From Sphingopyxis sp. 113P3 (GTDB lineage: Bacteria > Pseudomonadota > Alphaproteobacteria > Sphingomonadales > Sphingomonadaceae), in the NCBI RefSeq assembly GCF_001278035.1, contig NZ_CP009452.1, forward strand, positions 2,823,501 to 2,887,500: a stretch of 64,000 bases of DNA, read 5' to 3'. The first letter of the stretch is position 1, and every line of letters begins with the position of its first letter. The notes beneath the pieces were generated by a model. That model was not told the DNA's origin and did no database searches. It saw nothing but the letters and a program-made list of their open reading frames with translations. The translations under genes and the position numbers were made by a program. Of this stretch, positions 8,697 through 18,202 are shown in pieces.

Positions 8697-9476
8697 ATGG
8701 CCAGTCAGATACTTCAGCAGTTCGCCGCCGGGGTCGCTTCCGGTGCAATCCGCACGATCGACCTGACCCAGACGCTGTCGCCCGAGACGCCGACGCTGGT
8801 GCTGCCGCCCGAATTCGGCCAGTGCGCCGCGTTCAGCCAGGAAGAAATCTCGCGGTACGACGATCGGGGCGTCGCCTGGTACTGGAACAATTTCACCGTC
8901 AGCGAGCATACTGGAACGCACTTCGATGCGCCGATTCACTGGATCACCGGAAAGGATCTGCCGAACAATGCGGTCGATACGGTCGCGCCGGCCGATTTTG
9001 TCGCCGCGGCCGTGGTAATCGACATTTCGGACAAGGCGGCGGCCGATCCCGACTATCTGCTTACCGTCGCCGATATTGAAGCATGGGAGGCCGAACATGG
9101 CCGCATCCCCCCGCGCAGCTGGGTGATGCTCCGCACCGACTGGTCGAAGCGTGATGTCGATGCCTATACCAACCGCCGCGAAGACGGCGCGCATACGCCC
9201 GGACCGTCAGTCGAGGCGGTGCGGTTCCTCGTCGATCAACGCGATGCCCATGGTCTCGGCGTTGAAACAATTGGAACAGACGCCGGGCAGGCGCATCTGC
9301 TCGACCCCGCCTATCCCGCACATACCCTGTTCCACGCTGCGGGCCGTTATGGCCTGCAATGCCTTGAGAATCTGGACAAGTTGCCGCCGACGGGCAGCGT
9401 GATCATTGCCGCGCCGCTCAAGATCAAGGGCGGCTCGGGCAGCCCCCTGCGCGTTCTTGCACTCGTCGCGGACTGA
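8697..9476 (+). CDS. cyclase family protein (metal-dependent, kynurenine-formamidase-like fold)
   Basis: The 259-residue protein carries the signature SEHTGTHFDAPIHW near residues 70-83, whose His and Asp residues bind the metal in the cyclase/arylformamidase family (PF04199). Family members hydrolyse N-formylkynurenine, isatin or cyclic amides and lactones. A strong AGAGGAG lies before ATG 8697. It is followed 7 bases later by the indolepyruvate oxidoreductase gene. A link to an indole- or kynurenine-type substrate is tempting, but the family is broad and the substrate stays open. Confidence 0.85.
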   Translation: MASQILQQFAAGVASGAIRTIDLTQTLSPETPTLVLPPEFGQCAAFSQEEISRYDDRGVAWYWNNFTVSEHTGTHFDAPIHWITGKDLPNNAVDTVAPADFVAAAVVIDISDKAAADPDYLLTVADIEAWEAEHGRIPPRSWVMLRTDWSKRDVDAYTNRREDGAHTPGPSVEAVRFLVDQRDAHGLGVETIGTDAGQAHLLDPAYPAHTLFHAAGRYGLQCLENLDKLPPTGSVIIAAPLKIKGGSGSPLRVLALVAD

Positions 9477-9483
9477 GGCCCAC

Positions 9484-11607
9484 ATGGCGGAGCGGTCGTT
9501 CAAGGCGGAAGTCGAGCAGCTCAAGCTCGGCGACGGCGAGATATTCGAGGGTGAAGGCATTCTTGCGGTCACCAAGGCTCTTCTCCAAGCCGGTGTCGCC
9601 TATGTGGGCGGCTACCAGGGATCGCCTATCAGCCACCTGATGGATGTGTTTGCCGACGCGAGCGACCTGATGGCGGGGCTCGGCGTGCACTTTGAAAGCT
9701 CGTCGAGCGAGGCGACAGCGGCGGCAATGCTGGCTGCATCGGTAAATTACCCGCTGCGAGGCGCGGTCGCGTGGAAATCGGTCGTTGGTACCAATGTCGC
9801 CTCGGACGCCCTCTCGAACGTCGCGTCGGGAGGTGTCACCGGCGGAGCGCTGATCATTCTCGGCGAGGACTATGGCGAGGGTTCCTCGATCATGCAGGAG
9901 CGCACGCACGCCTTTGCCATGAAGTCGCAAATGTGGCTGCTCGACCCGCGGCCAAGCCTGCCCCTGATCGTCGACATGGTGGAAAAGGGATTCGAGCTGT
10001 CGGAGGCCTCGAACACGCCGGTGATGCTCGAACTGCGGGTACGCGCCTGCCACGCAACCGGCCGCTTCGTCGCGCGAAACAATCGGCGCCCCCCGTTGAC
10101 CGTCGCCGACGCCGCGGCGTCGCCGAGGCGCGATACCAGCCGCATTGTCCTGCCGCCCGCCAATTTCCTGCACGAGGTCGAAAAGATCGAAAAACGCTGG
10201 CCCGCGGGCATCGACTTCGTGAAGGGGAATGGGCTCAACGAGTATTTTGGCCCCGACAGCGACGAGATCGGTATTATCGTCCAGGGTGGGTTGTTCAATT
10301 CTCTCAACCGCGCGCTCGAAATGATCGACCTTTCGGACGCCTTCGGCAATGCGGCGATGCCGGTCTATGTCCTCAACGTCACCTACCCTCTGATCCCCGA
10401 CGAGGTGAATGCCTTTTGCGCGGGCAAACGCGCGGTCCTGGTGGTCGAGGAAGGCCAGCCCGAATTTATCGAGCACGAGCTCAACACGCTTGTCCGCCGT
10501 GCGGGCCTCAAGACCCGCATTATCGGCAAGGAAGTCCTTCCGCGCGCGGGTGAATATACAACGGCAGTCATCAAGGGCGGCATCGCGAAATTCCTCCATG
10601 CGCATGCCCCTGAGCGCGCACCGGCGGAGGAAGCGGCTCAGCCCCCCGCGCTGCCGCCAAGCGCTGTCCCGCAGCGTCCGGCCGGCTTTTGCACCGGTTG
10701 CCCGGAGCGCCCGATCTTTTCAGCGATGAAGCTGGTGCAGAAGGACATCGGTGAATTGCATGTGTCAGCCGACATCGGCTGCCATCTTTTCTCCATTCTG
10801 CCGCCGTTCCATATCGGAAACACGACGATGGGCTATGGCCTCGGGACCGCGGGCGCGTCGGCCTTCAGGCCGAAGGACAAGCGCGCCGTCGCAGTCATGG
10901 GTGACGGCGGCTTCTGGCACAACGGACTTACCTCGGGGATCGGCAACGCCGTGTTCAACCAGGACGACAACCTGACAATCATCGTCGACAACGGCTATTC
11001 AGCCGCAACGGGCGGCCAGGACATTCCCTCGTCGCGAGCGACGCCCCCAAACCGCAAAACGAACAATCCGATCGAGCGCGCGGTACGGGGTGTCGGCATT
11101 GCCTGGGCGCAGACGCGGACACGCACCTATGACGTCGCGGGGATGCGCGATGCGATCCGCGAGGCGCTCACGACGCCCGAAAAAGGCCCGAAGGTGCTCG
11201 TCGCGCAGTCCGAATGCCAGCTCAACCGCCAGCGACGCATAAAACCCCAACTCGCCAAGGCGATGAAGGCGGGCAAGCGCGTCGTGCGCGAGCGCTTCGG
11301 CGTCGACCCTGATACCTGCACGGGCGATCATAGCTGTATCCGCTTGTCGGGCTGCCCGTCGCTGACAATCCGCACAAACCCCGACCCGCTGCGAGAAGAT
11401 CCCGTCGCGCATGTCGAGAACAGCTGTGTCGGTTGCGGCGTCTGCGGCGAGATCAGTCACGCTGCCATACTCTGTCCATCCTTCTACAAGGCCCGGATCA
11501 TCGCCAACCCCAGCCGACGCGACCGCCTGCGTCAGCGGCTCCGGGGCTGGGTCATCGGCGCGCTCCAGAGGCGATCCGCGCGAAAGCTCGCCGCGAGGGC
11601 CTTCTGA
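9484..11607 (+). CDS. iorA: indolepyruvate:ferredoxin oxidoreductase, alpha-type subunit
   Basis: The 707-residue enzyme converts aryl-pyruvates (or other 2-oxo acids) to acyl-CoA with ferredoxin as acceptor. The N-terminal TPP-pyrimidine domain begins GEGILAVTKALLQAGV and contains YQGSPISHLMD. The C-terminal TPP-pyrophosphate domain shows GDGGFWHNGLTSGIGNAV near 472-490 and DNGYSAATGGQD. The last about 100 residues hold two clusters of Cys (CTGDHSCIRLSGC and CVGCGVCGEISHAAILC), which should bind 4Fe-4S clusters. Start at ATG 9484, just after the cyclase stop. Its stop overlaps the beta-type subunit start (ATGA). These enzymes are usually oxygen-sensitive, although orthologues occur in aerobes. 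Specificity for indolepyruvate is by family name only. Confidence 0.88.
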   Translation: MAERSFKAEVEQLKLGDGEIFEGEGILAVTKALLQAGVAYVGGYQGSPISHLMDVFADASDLMAGLGVHFESSSSEATAAAMLAASVNYPLRGAVAWKSVVGTNVASDALSNVASGGVTGGALIILGEDYGEGSSIMQERTHAFAMKSQMWLLDPRPSLPLIVDMVEKGFELSEASNTPVMLELRVRACHATGRFVARNNRRPPLTVADAAASPRRDTSRIVLPPANFLHEVEKIEKRWPAGIDFVKGNGLNEYFGPDSDEIGIIVQGGLFNSLNRALEMIDLSDAFGNAAMPVYVLNVTYPLIPDEVNAFCAGKRAVLVVEEGQPEFIEHELNTLVRRAGLKTRIIGKEVLPRAGEYTTAVIKGGIAKFLHAHAPERAPAEEAAQPPALPPSAVPQRPAGFCTGCPERPIFSAMKLVQKDIGELHVSADIGCHLFSILPPFHIGNTTMGYGLGTAGASAFRPKDKRAVAVMGDGGFWHNGLTSGIGNAVFNQDDNLTIIVDNGYSAATGGQDIPSSRATPPNRKTNNPIERAVRGVGIAWAQTRTRTYDVAGMRDAIREALTTPEKGPKVLVAQSECQLNRQRRIKPQLAKAMKAGKRVVRERFGVDPDTCTGDHSCIRLSGCPSLTIRTNPDPLREDPVAHVENSCVGCGVCGEISHAAILCPSFYKARIIANPSRRDRLRQRLRGWVIGALQRRSARKLAARAF

Positions 11608-13040
11608 TGCGCCGGCGTGAACGCATCACCATCGCCGTGCTCGGTCTTGGCGGCCAAGGGGGGGGAGTCCTTGCAGACTGGATCGTCCAGCTCGGAATGA
11701 AAAACGGTTATGTGGCGCAGGGGACGTCTGTCCCTGGCGTCGCTCAGCGCACCGGCGCGACGGTCTACTATATCGAGATGTTCCCGGGCGGGTCCGGGGC
11801 GGAGCCCATTCTCGCATTGATGCCGGTGCAAGGGGACGTCGACATCGTCGTCGCATCCGAACTGATGGAGGCAGGCCGGGCCATCCTGCGGGGCTTCGTA
11901 TCGCGCGACACAGTGCTGATCGGTTCGACGCATCGCGTCTACGCCATCGATGAAAAGATCGCGATGGGCGACGGCCGCGCCAGTAGTGAGCGGATCATCG
12001 CAGCTGCCCACGAGCGCGCGGGTCGCTTCATTGGCTTCGACATGGATGCCGCCGCCGAGCGAGCAGGCAGCGTGATCAGCTCGGTCATGTTTGGCGCCCT
12101 CGCGGGCAGCGGCGCCCTCCCCTTTTCACGCGCCGCGTTCGAAGAGGCGATTCGCGCTGGCGGCAAGGCCATCGACGCGAACCTCCGCGGCTTTTCCATT
12201 GGCTTCGATGCCGCCCAGGGCAAGGCAGATGCCGACGACGCCTCGCCAGTCCGCGCCGAGCCCAGCACCGAGATCGGACGCGCGTTCCTCGCCCGTATCC
12301 AGGGGAAATTGCCACCCGAAGCGCAGGAGTTTGCGGTCGAGGGCGTCAAGCGGCTCATCGATTATCAGGACGCAGCCTATGCTGACTTCTATCTCGACCG
12401 GCTCGAAAGTCTCGAAAGGGATCCGCAACTCCTTACCGAGGCCGCGCGGCACCTCGCGCTCTGGATGTCCTACGAAGATACGATTCGGGTCGCCGCGCTG
12501 AAAGTTCGCGCCAGCCGATTTGCGCGGGTGCGCGCCGAGGTGAAAGCGAAGGACGATCAGATTGTCCAGCTCACCGAATATATGCACCCACGCCTCGAAG
12601 AAATTTGCGAGACGATGCCCGCCGCGCTTGGCCGCCGGCTTCTCGCCAGCCGAACGCTCTCCCGTGTCCTTAAACCGCTGTTCAGCCGGGGCCGCCACGT
12701 CGAGACGACCAGCCTGCGTTGGTTCCTGACGCTTTCGTTGGTTGCCGGCCTGCGGCGCTGGCGGCGCGCTACGCTGCGCTACAAGCTGGAGCAGGCCCGT
12801 ATCGAGGATTGGCTGGCGCTTGTCCGAGCCGCCGAACCGGCAACAGCTCTTGAACTTGTAAAGTGTCAGCGACTGATCAAGGGCTATGGCGAAACGTTCG
12901 AGCGCGGGCTCGGCAATTATACGCGCATCGTAGAGCGCTACCGCGCTGGCGGCCTCGCCGCCCCCGATATCGCCCGCCTGCGCGACGCCGCGCTGGCAGA
13001 CGAACGCGGCGATGCGCTGACGCTAGCCCTCGCCTCCTGA
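11607..13040 (+). CDS. iorB: indolepyruvate oxidoreductase beta-type subunit with C-terminal DUF6537-like extension
   Basis: The 477-residue protein starts at an ATG overlapping the iorA stop. Residues about 5-195 form the 2-oxoacid:acceptor oxidoreductase gamma/beta domain (ITIAVLGLGGQGGGVLADWI, then QGTSVPGVAQRTGATVYY). The remainder, about 200-470, is a helical region rich in Arg and Leu (QDAAYADFYLDRLESLERD; LIKGYGETFERGLGNY) as seen in DUF6537-bearing indolepyruvate oxidoreductases of proteobacteria. A standard archaeal IorB lacks this extension. It works with iorA as a heterodimer. Its 3' end overlaps the convergent DUF885 gene by 18 bases. Confidence 0.85.
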   Translation: MRRRERITIAVLGLGGQGGGVLADWIVQLGMKNGYVAQGTSVPGVAQRTGATVYYIEMFPGGSGAEPILALMPVQGDVDIVVASELMEAGRAILRGFVSRDTVLIGSTHRVYAIDEKIAMGDGRASSERIIAAAHERAGRFIGFDMDAAAERAGSVISSVMFGALAGSGALPFSRAAFEEAIRAGGKAIDANLRGFSIGFDAAQGKADADDASPVRAEPSTEIGRAFLARIQGKLPPEAQEFAVEGVKRLIDYQDAAYADFYLDRLESLERDPQLLTEAARHLALWMSYEDTIRVAALKVRASRFARVRAEVKAKDDQIVQLTEYMHPRLEEICETMPAALGRRLLASRTLSRVLKPLFSRGRHVETTSLRWFLTLSLVAGLRRWRRATLRYKLEQARIEDWLALVRAAEPATALELVKCQRLIKGYGETFERGLGNYTRIVERYRAGGLAAPDIARLRDAALADERGDALTLALAS

Positions 13041-14780
13041 TCGCTGGGACGCCGCTATCCACGCGTCGACCTTGGCCTCGAGCATCGTCATGGGTAATTG
13101 CCCCTGCGCAAGGATAAGGTCGTGGAACGCCCGAAGGTCGAACCGTTCGCCGAGCGCTGCCTCAGCGCGTCGACGTAGCTCGACAATCTTGAGCTCCCCC
13201 ACCTTGTACGCCACCGCGCCGCCCGGCGCTCCGATGTATCGCGCCAGTTCGGTGTCGATATTGATGTCGGCCAGCGCAGTGTTCTCCTCGAAACATCGCC
13301 GGGCCTGCGCATAACTCCAGCCCATGACGTGAATCCCCGTGTCGACGACCATCCGGCATGCGCGCCACATCTCGGTTGAGAGACTACCGAATTTTTCATA
13401 GGCGTCGCGATATACGCCCATTTCATGTCCCAAGCGTTCGGCATAGAGTGCCCAGCCTTCGCGGAATGCAAGCAAATCGCGCGCACGGCGAAATGACGGC
13501 AACTCGGCGTTTTCATTATTGAGCGCTCCGTGCGTGTGGTGTCCGGGGGCGGCCTCGTGCAGGCTGAGCGCCGGGACCTCGTACAAGGGCCGCTGGTCGA
13601 GATGCGAGGTGTTGACTACGAAGGTTCCGGCAAATCCCTTGGCGAAGTCGCCGCCCCCGCCCCCACGCGCGGTCGTATAGCCTTCCTCGAGCTCGCGCGG
13701 CACCGGGACAATGGTGAAGGGCTGACGCGGGAGCACGCTGAAATAGCGGGGCAGCACGCCGTCGATCCGCTTCGATGCGGCAGCATATTTCTCGATCAAC
13801 CCTTCGCGGCTGGTGGCATAGAAGCGCGGGTCGGTCCGCAGGAACCGCAGCCAGTCGGCAAAGTTCCCCTCAAAGCCGGTCGAGGCAATGACCCTGTCCA
13901 TCTCCCCGCGAATCCGCTGCACCTCAGCAAGCCCCATCGCATGGACCTGCTCTGCGCTGAGGTCGGTCGTGGTATAATAGCGCAGCAGGAAATCATAATA
14001 GGCGCGCCCGCCGGGCACCGCGGCGATGCCGAGTTCCTTGCGCGCCTTTGCGCGGTACGGGCCATCGATATAGGCGAGCGCTGCCTTTTGCGCCGGGCGG
14101 ATCTCGCGCTCGAGAAGTTGCTGCGCCTCCGCGTGGACAGCGGGATAGCCGGCGAGCGGCGCGAGCATCGGATCGTCCGCGACAGGGACCGCGATCTGGT
14201 TGCGGAGCACCGCCACTGCGACATCGATCACGACCTGCGGGTGCGTCCAGCCCGTTGCCACGCCGCGTTCGAGATTGGCGCGCTGCTCAGCGAAGTAGCG
14301 CGGAATGCCGCGCATCCGAGCCGCCCACGCGCGGGCTTCAGCCTCATCGCTTATAGCAAGCCCTCGGGCCAAGGCATAAGGCGTGTTGTAAAAGCCTTCA
14401 TGCGCGACAAATGCGAACCGGCGCTCGTCGAAATCGATGCCTTCGACCCGCCAGCCGATCAGTTGGCGCAAATAGTCGCGATTGACGCGCTCCTCTCCCG
14501 TCAGCGTCGCGACATCAAGGGCATCAAGCTCGGCGGCGATCCGCTCCAGTTCGGCCTTCCGGCGCCCCATGCCGTCCGGGGTCTCATCAGGCCAGCCCAC
14601 GCGTGAGCGCGACGGGTCGGACCTCCCCGCTTCCATCGGATAATCTGCAGCGAAATGCTCATATTGTGCGATCAGGTCCGACAGTTCAGGGGCGCTCGCC
14701 CCGGTCAAGAGGACCGCCGAGACGCTCAGCACAAATAGTCGCCGCCAGCACCGTCCTGGCTGCGCGGTCAATTTGATCAT
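13023..14780 (-). CDS. DUF885 family secreted protein (putative metallopeptidase), copy 1
   Basis: The 585-residue protein starts at ATG 14780, which has AAAGGAA 7 bases upstream. A signal peptide (RRLFVLSVSAVLLTGASA) implies export. DUF885 hallmark SLHEAAPGHHTHGAL lies near residue 406, and a second conserved stretch is FREGWALYAERLGHEMG. The HExxPGH motif with a downstream Glu resembles zinc peptidase active sites, and family members are usually described as putative peptidases. It is the last gene on this strand of the peptide-uptake cluster, separated from the FAD gene by 585 bases. It is the first of three DUF885 proteins here. Confidence 0.85.
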   Translation of the reverse strand: MIKLTAQPGRCWRRLFVLSVSAVLLTGASAPELSDLIAQYEHFAADYPMEAGRSDPSRSRVGWPDETPDGMGRRKAELERIAAELDALDVATLTGEERVNRDYLRQLIGWRVEGIDFDERRFAFVAHEGFYNTPYALARGLAISDEAEARAWAARMRGIPRYFAEQRANLERGVATGWTHPQVVIDVAVAVLRNQIAVPVADDPMLAPLAGYPAVHAEAQQLLEREIRPAQKAALAYIDGPYRAKARKELGIAAVPGGRAYYDFLLRYYTTTDLSAEQVHAMGLAEVQRIRGEMDRVIASTGFEGNFADWLRFLRTDPRFYATSREGLIEKYAAASKRIDGVLPRYFSVLPRQPFTIVPVPRELEEGYTTARGGGGGDFAKGFAGTFVVNTSHLDQRPLYEVPALSLHEAAPGHHTHGALNNENAELPSFRRARDLLAFREGWALYAERLGHEMGVYRDAYEKFGSLSTEMWRACRMVVDTGIHVMGWSYAQARRCFEENTALADINIDTELARYIGAPGGAVAYKVGELKIVELRRRAEAALGERFDLRAFHDLILAQGQLPMTMLEAKVDAWIAASQRSGGEG

Positions 14781-15365
14781 CGGGAATTCCTTTCGCAGAA
14801 GGTTGCCGCATCCGTTCCGGATCGAACATCGATCGGACGGGGCGGGTGGGAACGACCAGGCATCTGGCCAAACCGGCGCAAATGGACGCATTTCTGCCGG
14901 GCCATCCCGGCCCCGCAGGCTTCCAGGAAAAATAATATAGCTTCAACCTGCTCAACGCGCTGCCGAGCAGGCACCAGGTTCGCGGCGGCCAGCGGCGCGC
15001 CATCAGTCCCGAAGGTGGAGGCTCGCGGGCGCTCATCGCTTTCGGCGAAGCATCGCTCCGCGGCGCACGCGAAATCGCCGCTTCGGCTGTGATAGGCCTG
15101 TCGCCGATGAGAGGAATTATCTAGCACATGGACCTGGCACCAGCGGCGAGGGCAGCAGCGCGACGCCCAGATGACGCGCGCGTTGCTCAGGTCACGTGCG
15201 CGGCGGGCGGCCGAACCCGACCTCGAAAGGGGCAGCGAAATGCCGCGCCCATCTGCGCGCCTTGGATCAAGGGGCCATTGCCCAATGCGGTCGCCCCCCC
15301 TCTTGCGCCGCCTGGACACCCTCCCGACAATCCCGAACCGCTGGCGCCCCGAATGTTCCATCGCT
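14781..15365 (-). other. intergenic region, no gene recognised
   Basis: These 585 bases between the FAD enzyme and DUF885 copy 1 contain only GC-rich open frames with no protein-like pattern, low-complexity Arg/Ala composition and no suitable ribosome site. I see no repeat or RNA gene. The right part may contain a transcript end for the upstream minus-strand operon and the left part the promoter of DUF885 copy 1. Confidence 0.4.
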
Positions 15366-16670
15366 TCAGTTCGAGAGATAGGCCATCGACATCAGCAATT
15401 TGGGCAGCACGGCTGCAGCGGCATGAAAGCGCACCGGAGACGGCTCGCGCGGCCGGACTGAAAGGGCCTCGCGGTTTCCCGTCACCAGCATCTCGGCGAC
15501 CTCGGCCCCGATGACGCTGTTCGTCGAGATGCCGCGTCCGTTACACGCCTGGATTGCGATCGCCCCCTCGCCCAGGTCATAAATTTCGGGAAGGAACGAG
15601 GTGTTCACCCACGCCACCCCGCGCCACAGATAGTCGATCTGGGGATCGGGCATGGCCGCGAAATGCTGTTTGAGCCGCCGCCGGGCTTCACGATAACAGG
15701 CCTTGTCCCCGCGCACGAGGAAGGACACCGGAAAGGCTGAGATAAGATGTCCGAAGCCGTCGAGGCGCGCACTGAAAAGATAAGGCACCTTGTCCGTGAA
15801 CGCGCCTCCTTGCGGAAGGATGACTTCCTTTTGAGCGACATCGAGCGGCGCTGTTGCGAACTGGAAGACGTGCAGCGGCAGGGTCGTACGGTGCATCGCC
15901 GGATGGAGCGCGGCATTGCTCCCGTTGGCCGCGAGCACGACGCGGGCAGCGCGCACCGTGCCCCCAGGCGTCCGGCACACCCAACCGCCATTCCGGCGCT
16001 CGAGCGATCGCACCGGGCTGTTGGCGAAAAGGCGGGCGCCGTGGCGCACGGCGGCGGAGCCAAGTCCGCGCACATAAGCGAGAGGATTCAGGCTGCCGCC
16101 GTCCCCAAAGCGCAGCGCGCCGCAATAGCGGTCGGCTCCGAACAGCCGCCGCGCCTCACCGCCCGCTACGAAATCGACATCATGGCCACGCTCACGCCAC
16201 TGCCCAGCATAGCTACGCTGGGTATCCGCCAGGGCCTCGGTATGTGCAGGCGCGTAAAAACCGTCCTGGCGCGCATCGCAGTCAATATCATAGCGCCTGA
16301 CCAGGTCGAATACGCGCTGCGCTGAGGCGCCTATCATCTGCGTGAGGCGGTCGCCCGCTTCCTCGCCAATCACCTCACCGATCGTTTCGGGGGAATGACG
16401 GATATAGTCGGGTGCAACCAGCCCCCCGCTCTGCCCGGTCGCGCCATCGCCGAGCTGTCCGGCTTCGACGAGGACGACGTCCGCGCCCTTTTCAGCGAGG
16501 TGGAGCGCGGTCGAGGTGCCCGCAATGCCGCCGCCAATCACCAGGATATCGGTTTCGATTTGGCCTGCGAGTGGCGCGAGGCGGGGACCGGGTGCCGCAG
16601 TCGCGGTCCACAACGGAACCGTCACGCTTTCACGGCGCGCGGCGCGGGATAGGGAGTGATGCTGCATCAC
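15366..16670 (-). CDS. FAD-dependent oxidoreductase, DAO (D-amino-acid oxidase/puuB-like) family
   Basis: The 434-residue flavoenzyme has the dinucleotide-binding motif VIGGGIAGTSTALHLAEKG near residues 45-63 and the GDGATGQSGG segment typical of the DAO superfamily (glycine/D-amino-acid oxidases, gamma-glutamylputrescine oxidase). The C-terminal IQACNGRGIS closes the FAD site. It would oxidise an amine or amino acid to the imine and, after hydrolysis, the 2-oxo acid. In this cluster that product could feed the indolepyruvate-type oxidoreductase, with the Rid protein on the imine (inference). It lies downstream of the SBF transporter gene on the same strand. Confidence 0.85.
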   Translation of the reverse strand: MMQHHSLSRAARRESVTVPLWTATAAPGPRLAPLAGQIETDILVIGGGIAGTSTALHLAEKGADVVLVEAGQLGDGATGQSGGLVAPDYIRHSPETIGEVIGEEAGDRLTQMIGASAQRVFDLVRRYDIDCDARQDGFYAPAHTEALADTQRSYAGQWRERGHDVDFVAGGEARRLFGADRYCGALRFGDGGSLNPLAYVRGLGSAAVRHGARLFANSPVRSLERRNGGWVCRTPGGTVRAARVVLAANGSNAALHPAMHRTTLPLHVFQFATAPLDVAQKEVILPQGGAFTDKVPYLFSARLDGFGHLISAFPVSFLVRGDKACYREARRRLKQHFAAMPDPQIDYLWRGVAWVNTSFLPEIYDLGEGAIAIQACNGRGISTNSVIGAEVAEMLVTGNREALSVRPREPSPVRFHAAAAVLPKLLMSMAYLSN

Positions 16671-16802
16671 CGCTCCGTCGACCAGGCGAAAGAGGAGGGT
16701 ATCGCGACGAGGGGGAGTAACCCCGTCGCGGCGCCCTCAACTCGGGACAATATCATATGCGAACTTTCCTGCTCGCCCGGTCAGTCGCCGGGCTGTTGTG
16801 TT

Positions 16803-17702
16803 TCAAGTCGTGGCGGGAATTTGCAGCGCCCCCCGTCCCTTCCGCCGCGCGAGGGCGACGAAGAGGAGAACGAAGCAGAGCGCGACGGGAGTATTCATGA
16901 TCATCGGCAACGACATTTCGTTGTTGCCGACGATCGATACGGCGATGAAGATCGCAGTGCCTTCCTGCCGCATCAGATGCTCGACCCCGATCGCCACATT
17001 CTCGCGCCTGGTGAAGCCAGCAAAGCGCACGATGGTCATCACCACCGCGACCATGATGAAGTTGAGCGCGACGGTTATCCAGAAGAGCGCGCCCAGATTT
17101 TCGCGCAGCACCGGCACCTGATCGTAGAGGATGACACCGAACGAGCTGAACAGCACGATCGTCGCGGCATTTTTCAGGTAACGCTTGAACCCAATCGCGA
17201 AATCGGGACGCCAGGCACGCACTGCAAAACCGACCGTCGCCGGCAGCACGGTGATCGAGAAAATGTCCCAGAAGAACGACGCGAGCGGAACCTGGACGTC
17301 CGCGTCGAGCCCCATGAAATGGAGCAGCGCGAAATGCGCGTAAAAGGGAACGACGAGGATGTAGATCATGCTGAGGATCAGCGTCAGCGACATTGACAGC
17401 GCGAGATCGCCCTTTGCCATGTCGGTGAACAGGTTCGAGAGCATCCCGCCCGGCGTGGTCGCAAGCAGGACAAAGCCGACCGCGAGCGCCGCGGTCGGTG
17501 CCACGGTCAGCGCGAGCGATACACCGATCAGCGGGGGCACGATCAGCATCGAACACACGCCAAAGATCAGCGCGCGCTTGTTGCGAAACACCTGGCGGAA
17601 ATCATCGGCGGTCAGCGACAGCCCCATCGACACCATGATCGCGACCAGCGACCCGGGCAGCAACCAGTTGCCCAACAAGGACATCAGTTCGTCATAAGTC
17701 AT
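16803..17702 (-). CDS. bile acid:sodium symporter (SBF/ASBT) family transporter
   Basis: The 299-residue protein has about 8-10 hydrophobic segments. The conserved SBF text LLATTPGGMLSNLFTDMAKGDLALSMSLT, with EHLMRQEGTAIFIAVSIVGN later, matches the two crossover motifs of SBF transporters. Bacterial members move organic anions, keto acids or steroid-like acids with sodium, in the inner membrane. It lies 12 bases after DUF3830, so it is in the same transcript as the peptidases. It is a good candidate for cytoplasmic entry of the acid or amino-acid conjugate released in the periplasm (inference). Confidence 0.87.
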   Translation of the reverse strand: MTYDELMSLLGNWLLPGSLVAIMVSMGLSLTADDFRQVFRNKRALIFGVCSMLIVPPLIGVSLALTVAPTAALAVGFVLLATTPGGMLSNLFTDMAKGDLALSMSLTLILSMIYILVVPFYAHFALLHFMGLDADVQVPLASFFWDIFSITVLPATVGFAVRAWRPDFAIGFKRYLKNAATIVLFSSFGVILYDQVPVLRENLGALFWITVALNFIMVAVVMTIVRFAGFTRRENVAIGVEHLMRQEGTAIFIAVSIVGNNEMSLPMIMNTPVALCFVLLFVALARRKGRGALQIPATT

Positions 17703-17714
17703 CCGCGAACGTCC

Positions 17715-18194
17715 TCAAGCCGTCTCGAGCGACAGGGTACAGGCTCCATTGCGGCGGATCGTGCGGCAATCGGCCTGCGCTTTGGCAAGATCCTCGTCGA
17801 CAATCCGCGCGCAGACATTGGCCTGGATCCAGCCGAACGGCATCAGCAGCCGCCCGCCCCCGCCGTAGAAGACGCCGATGTCATAGAAGGGGCCCGGCGG
17901 AAGCCCCTTCGTGCTGCCCGCCGACAGATAAGCGAGCACTATGTCGCCTGCGTCGGGATAGGACGTGGCGTTCTCGGCCGGGATCGTTGGCTGAGCCATC
18001 GCGGCCGGTAGCGTACTGGCCGGCATCGGGACGGATATTTCCGGACCGGTCCAGATCGCATGCATCGCCTCGAACCCTGCCCGGCGTTCGGCGAGATCCC
18101 ACAGGAAAGCCGTCGATACGGGCGCCACGTCGTCGAGCAGCCGGCAACGCGCAGAGAGCCCCGATTGCGGCTCGATCAGTCTGATGTAACGCAT
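17715..18194 (-). CDS. DUF3830 family protein
   Basis: The 159-residue product has the DUF3830 pattern: FLWDLAERRAGFEAMHAIWTG, then ENATSYPDAGDIVLAYLS, and FYDIGVFYGGGGRLLMPFGW. The family is predicted to adopt a cyclophilin-like fold and often lies beside amidase or transporter genes, but no function is established that I can rely on. There is no signal peptide, so it is probably cytoplasmic. It is packed between DUF885 copy 2 (8 bases) and the SBF transporter (12 bases). Confidence 0.7.
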   Translation of the reverse strand: MRYIRLIEPQSGLSARCRLLDDVAPVSTAFLWDLAERRAGFEAMHAIWTGPEISVPMPASTLPAAMAQPTIPAENATSYPDAGDIVLAYLSAGSTKGLPPGPFYDIGVFYGGGGRLLMPFGWIQANVCARIVDEDLAKAQADCRTIRRNGACTLSLETA

Positions 18195-18202
18195 GCCCCC
18201 CC

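Noticed and set aside
13530..14606. Open frames antisense to DUF885 copy 1, and likewise 20823-22052 against the S9 peptidase
   Set aside because: Shadow frames caused by codon bias; no recognisable domains.
14777..15361. A 194-codon frame upstream of DUF885 copy 1
   Set aside because: Arg/Cys/His-rich translation without pattern; more likely spacer DNA.
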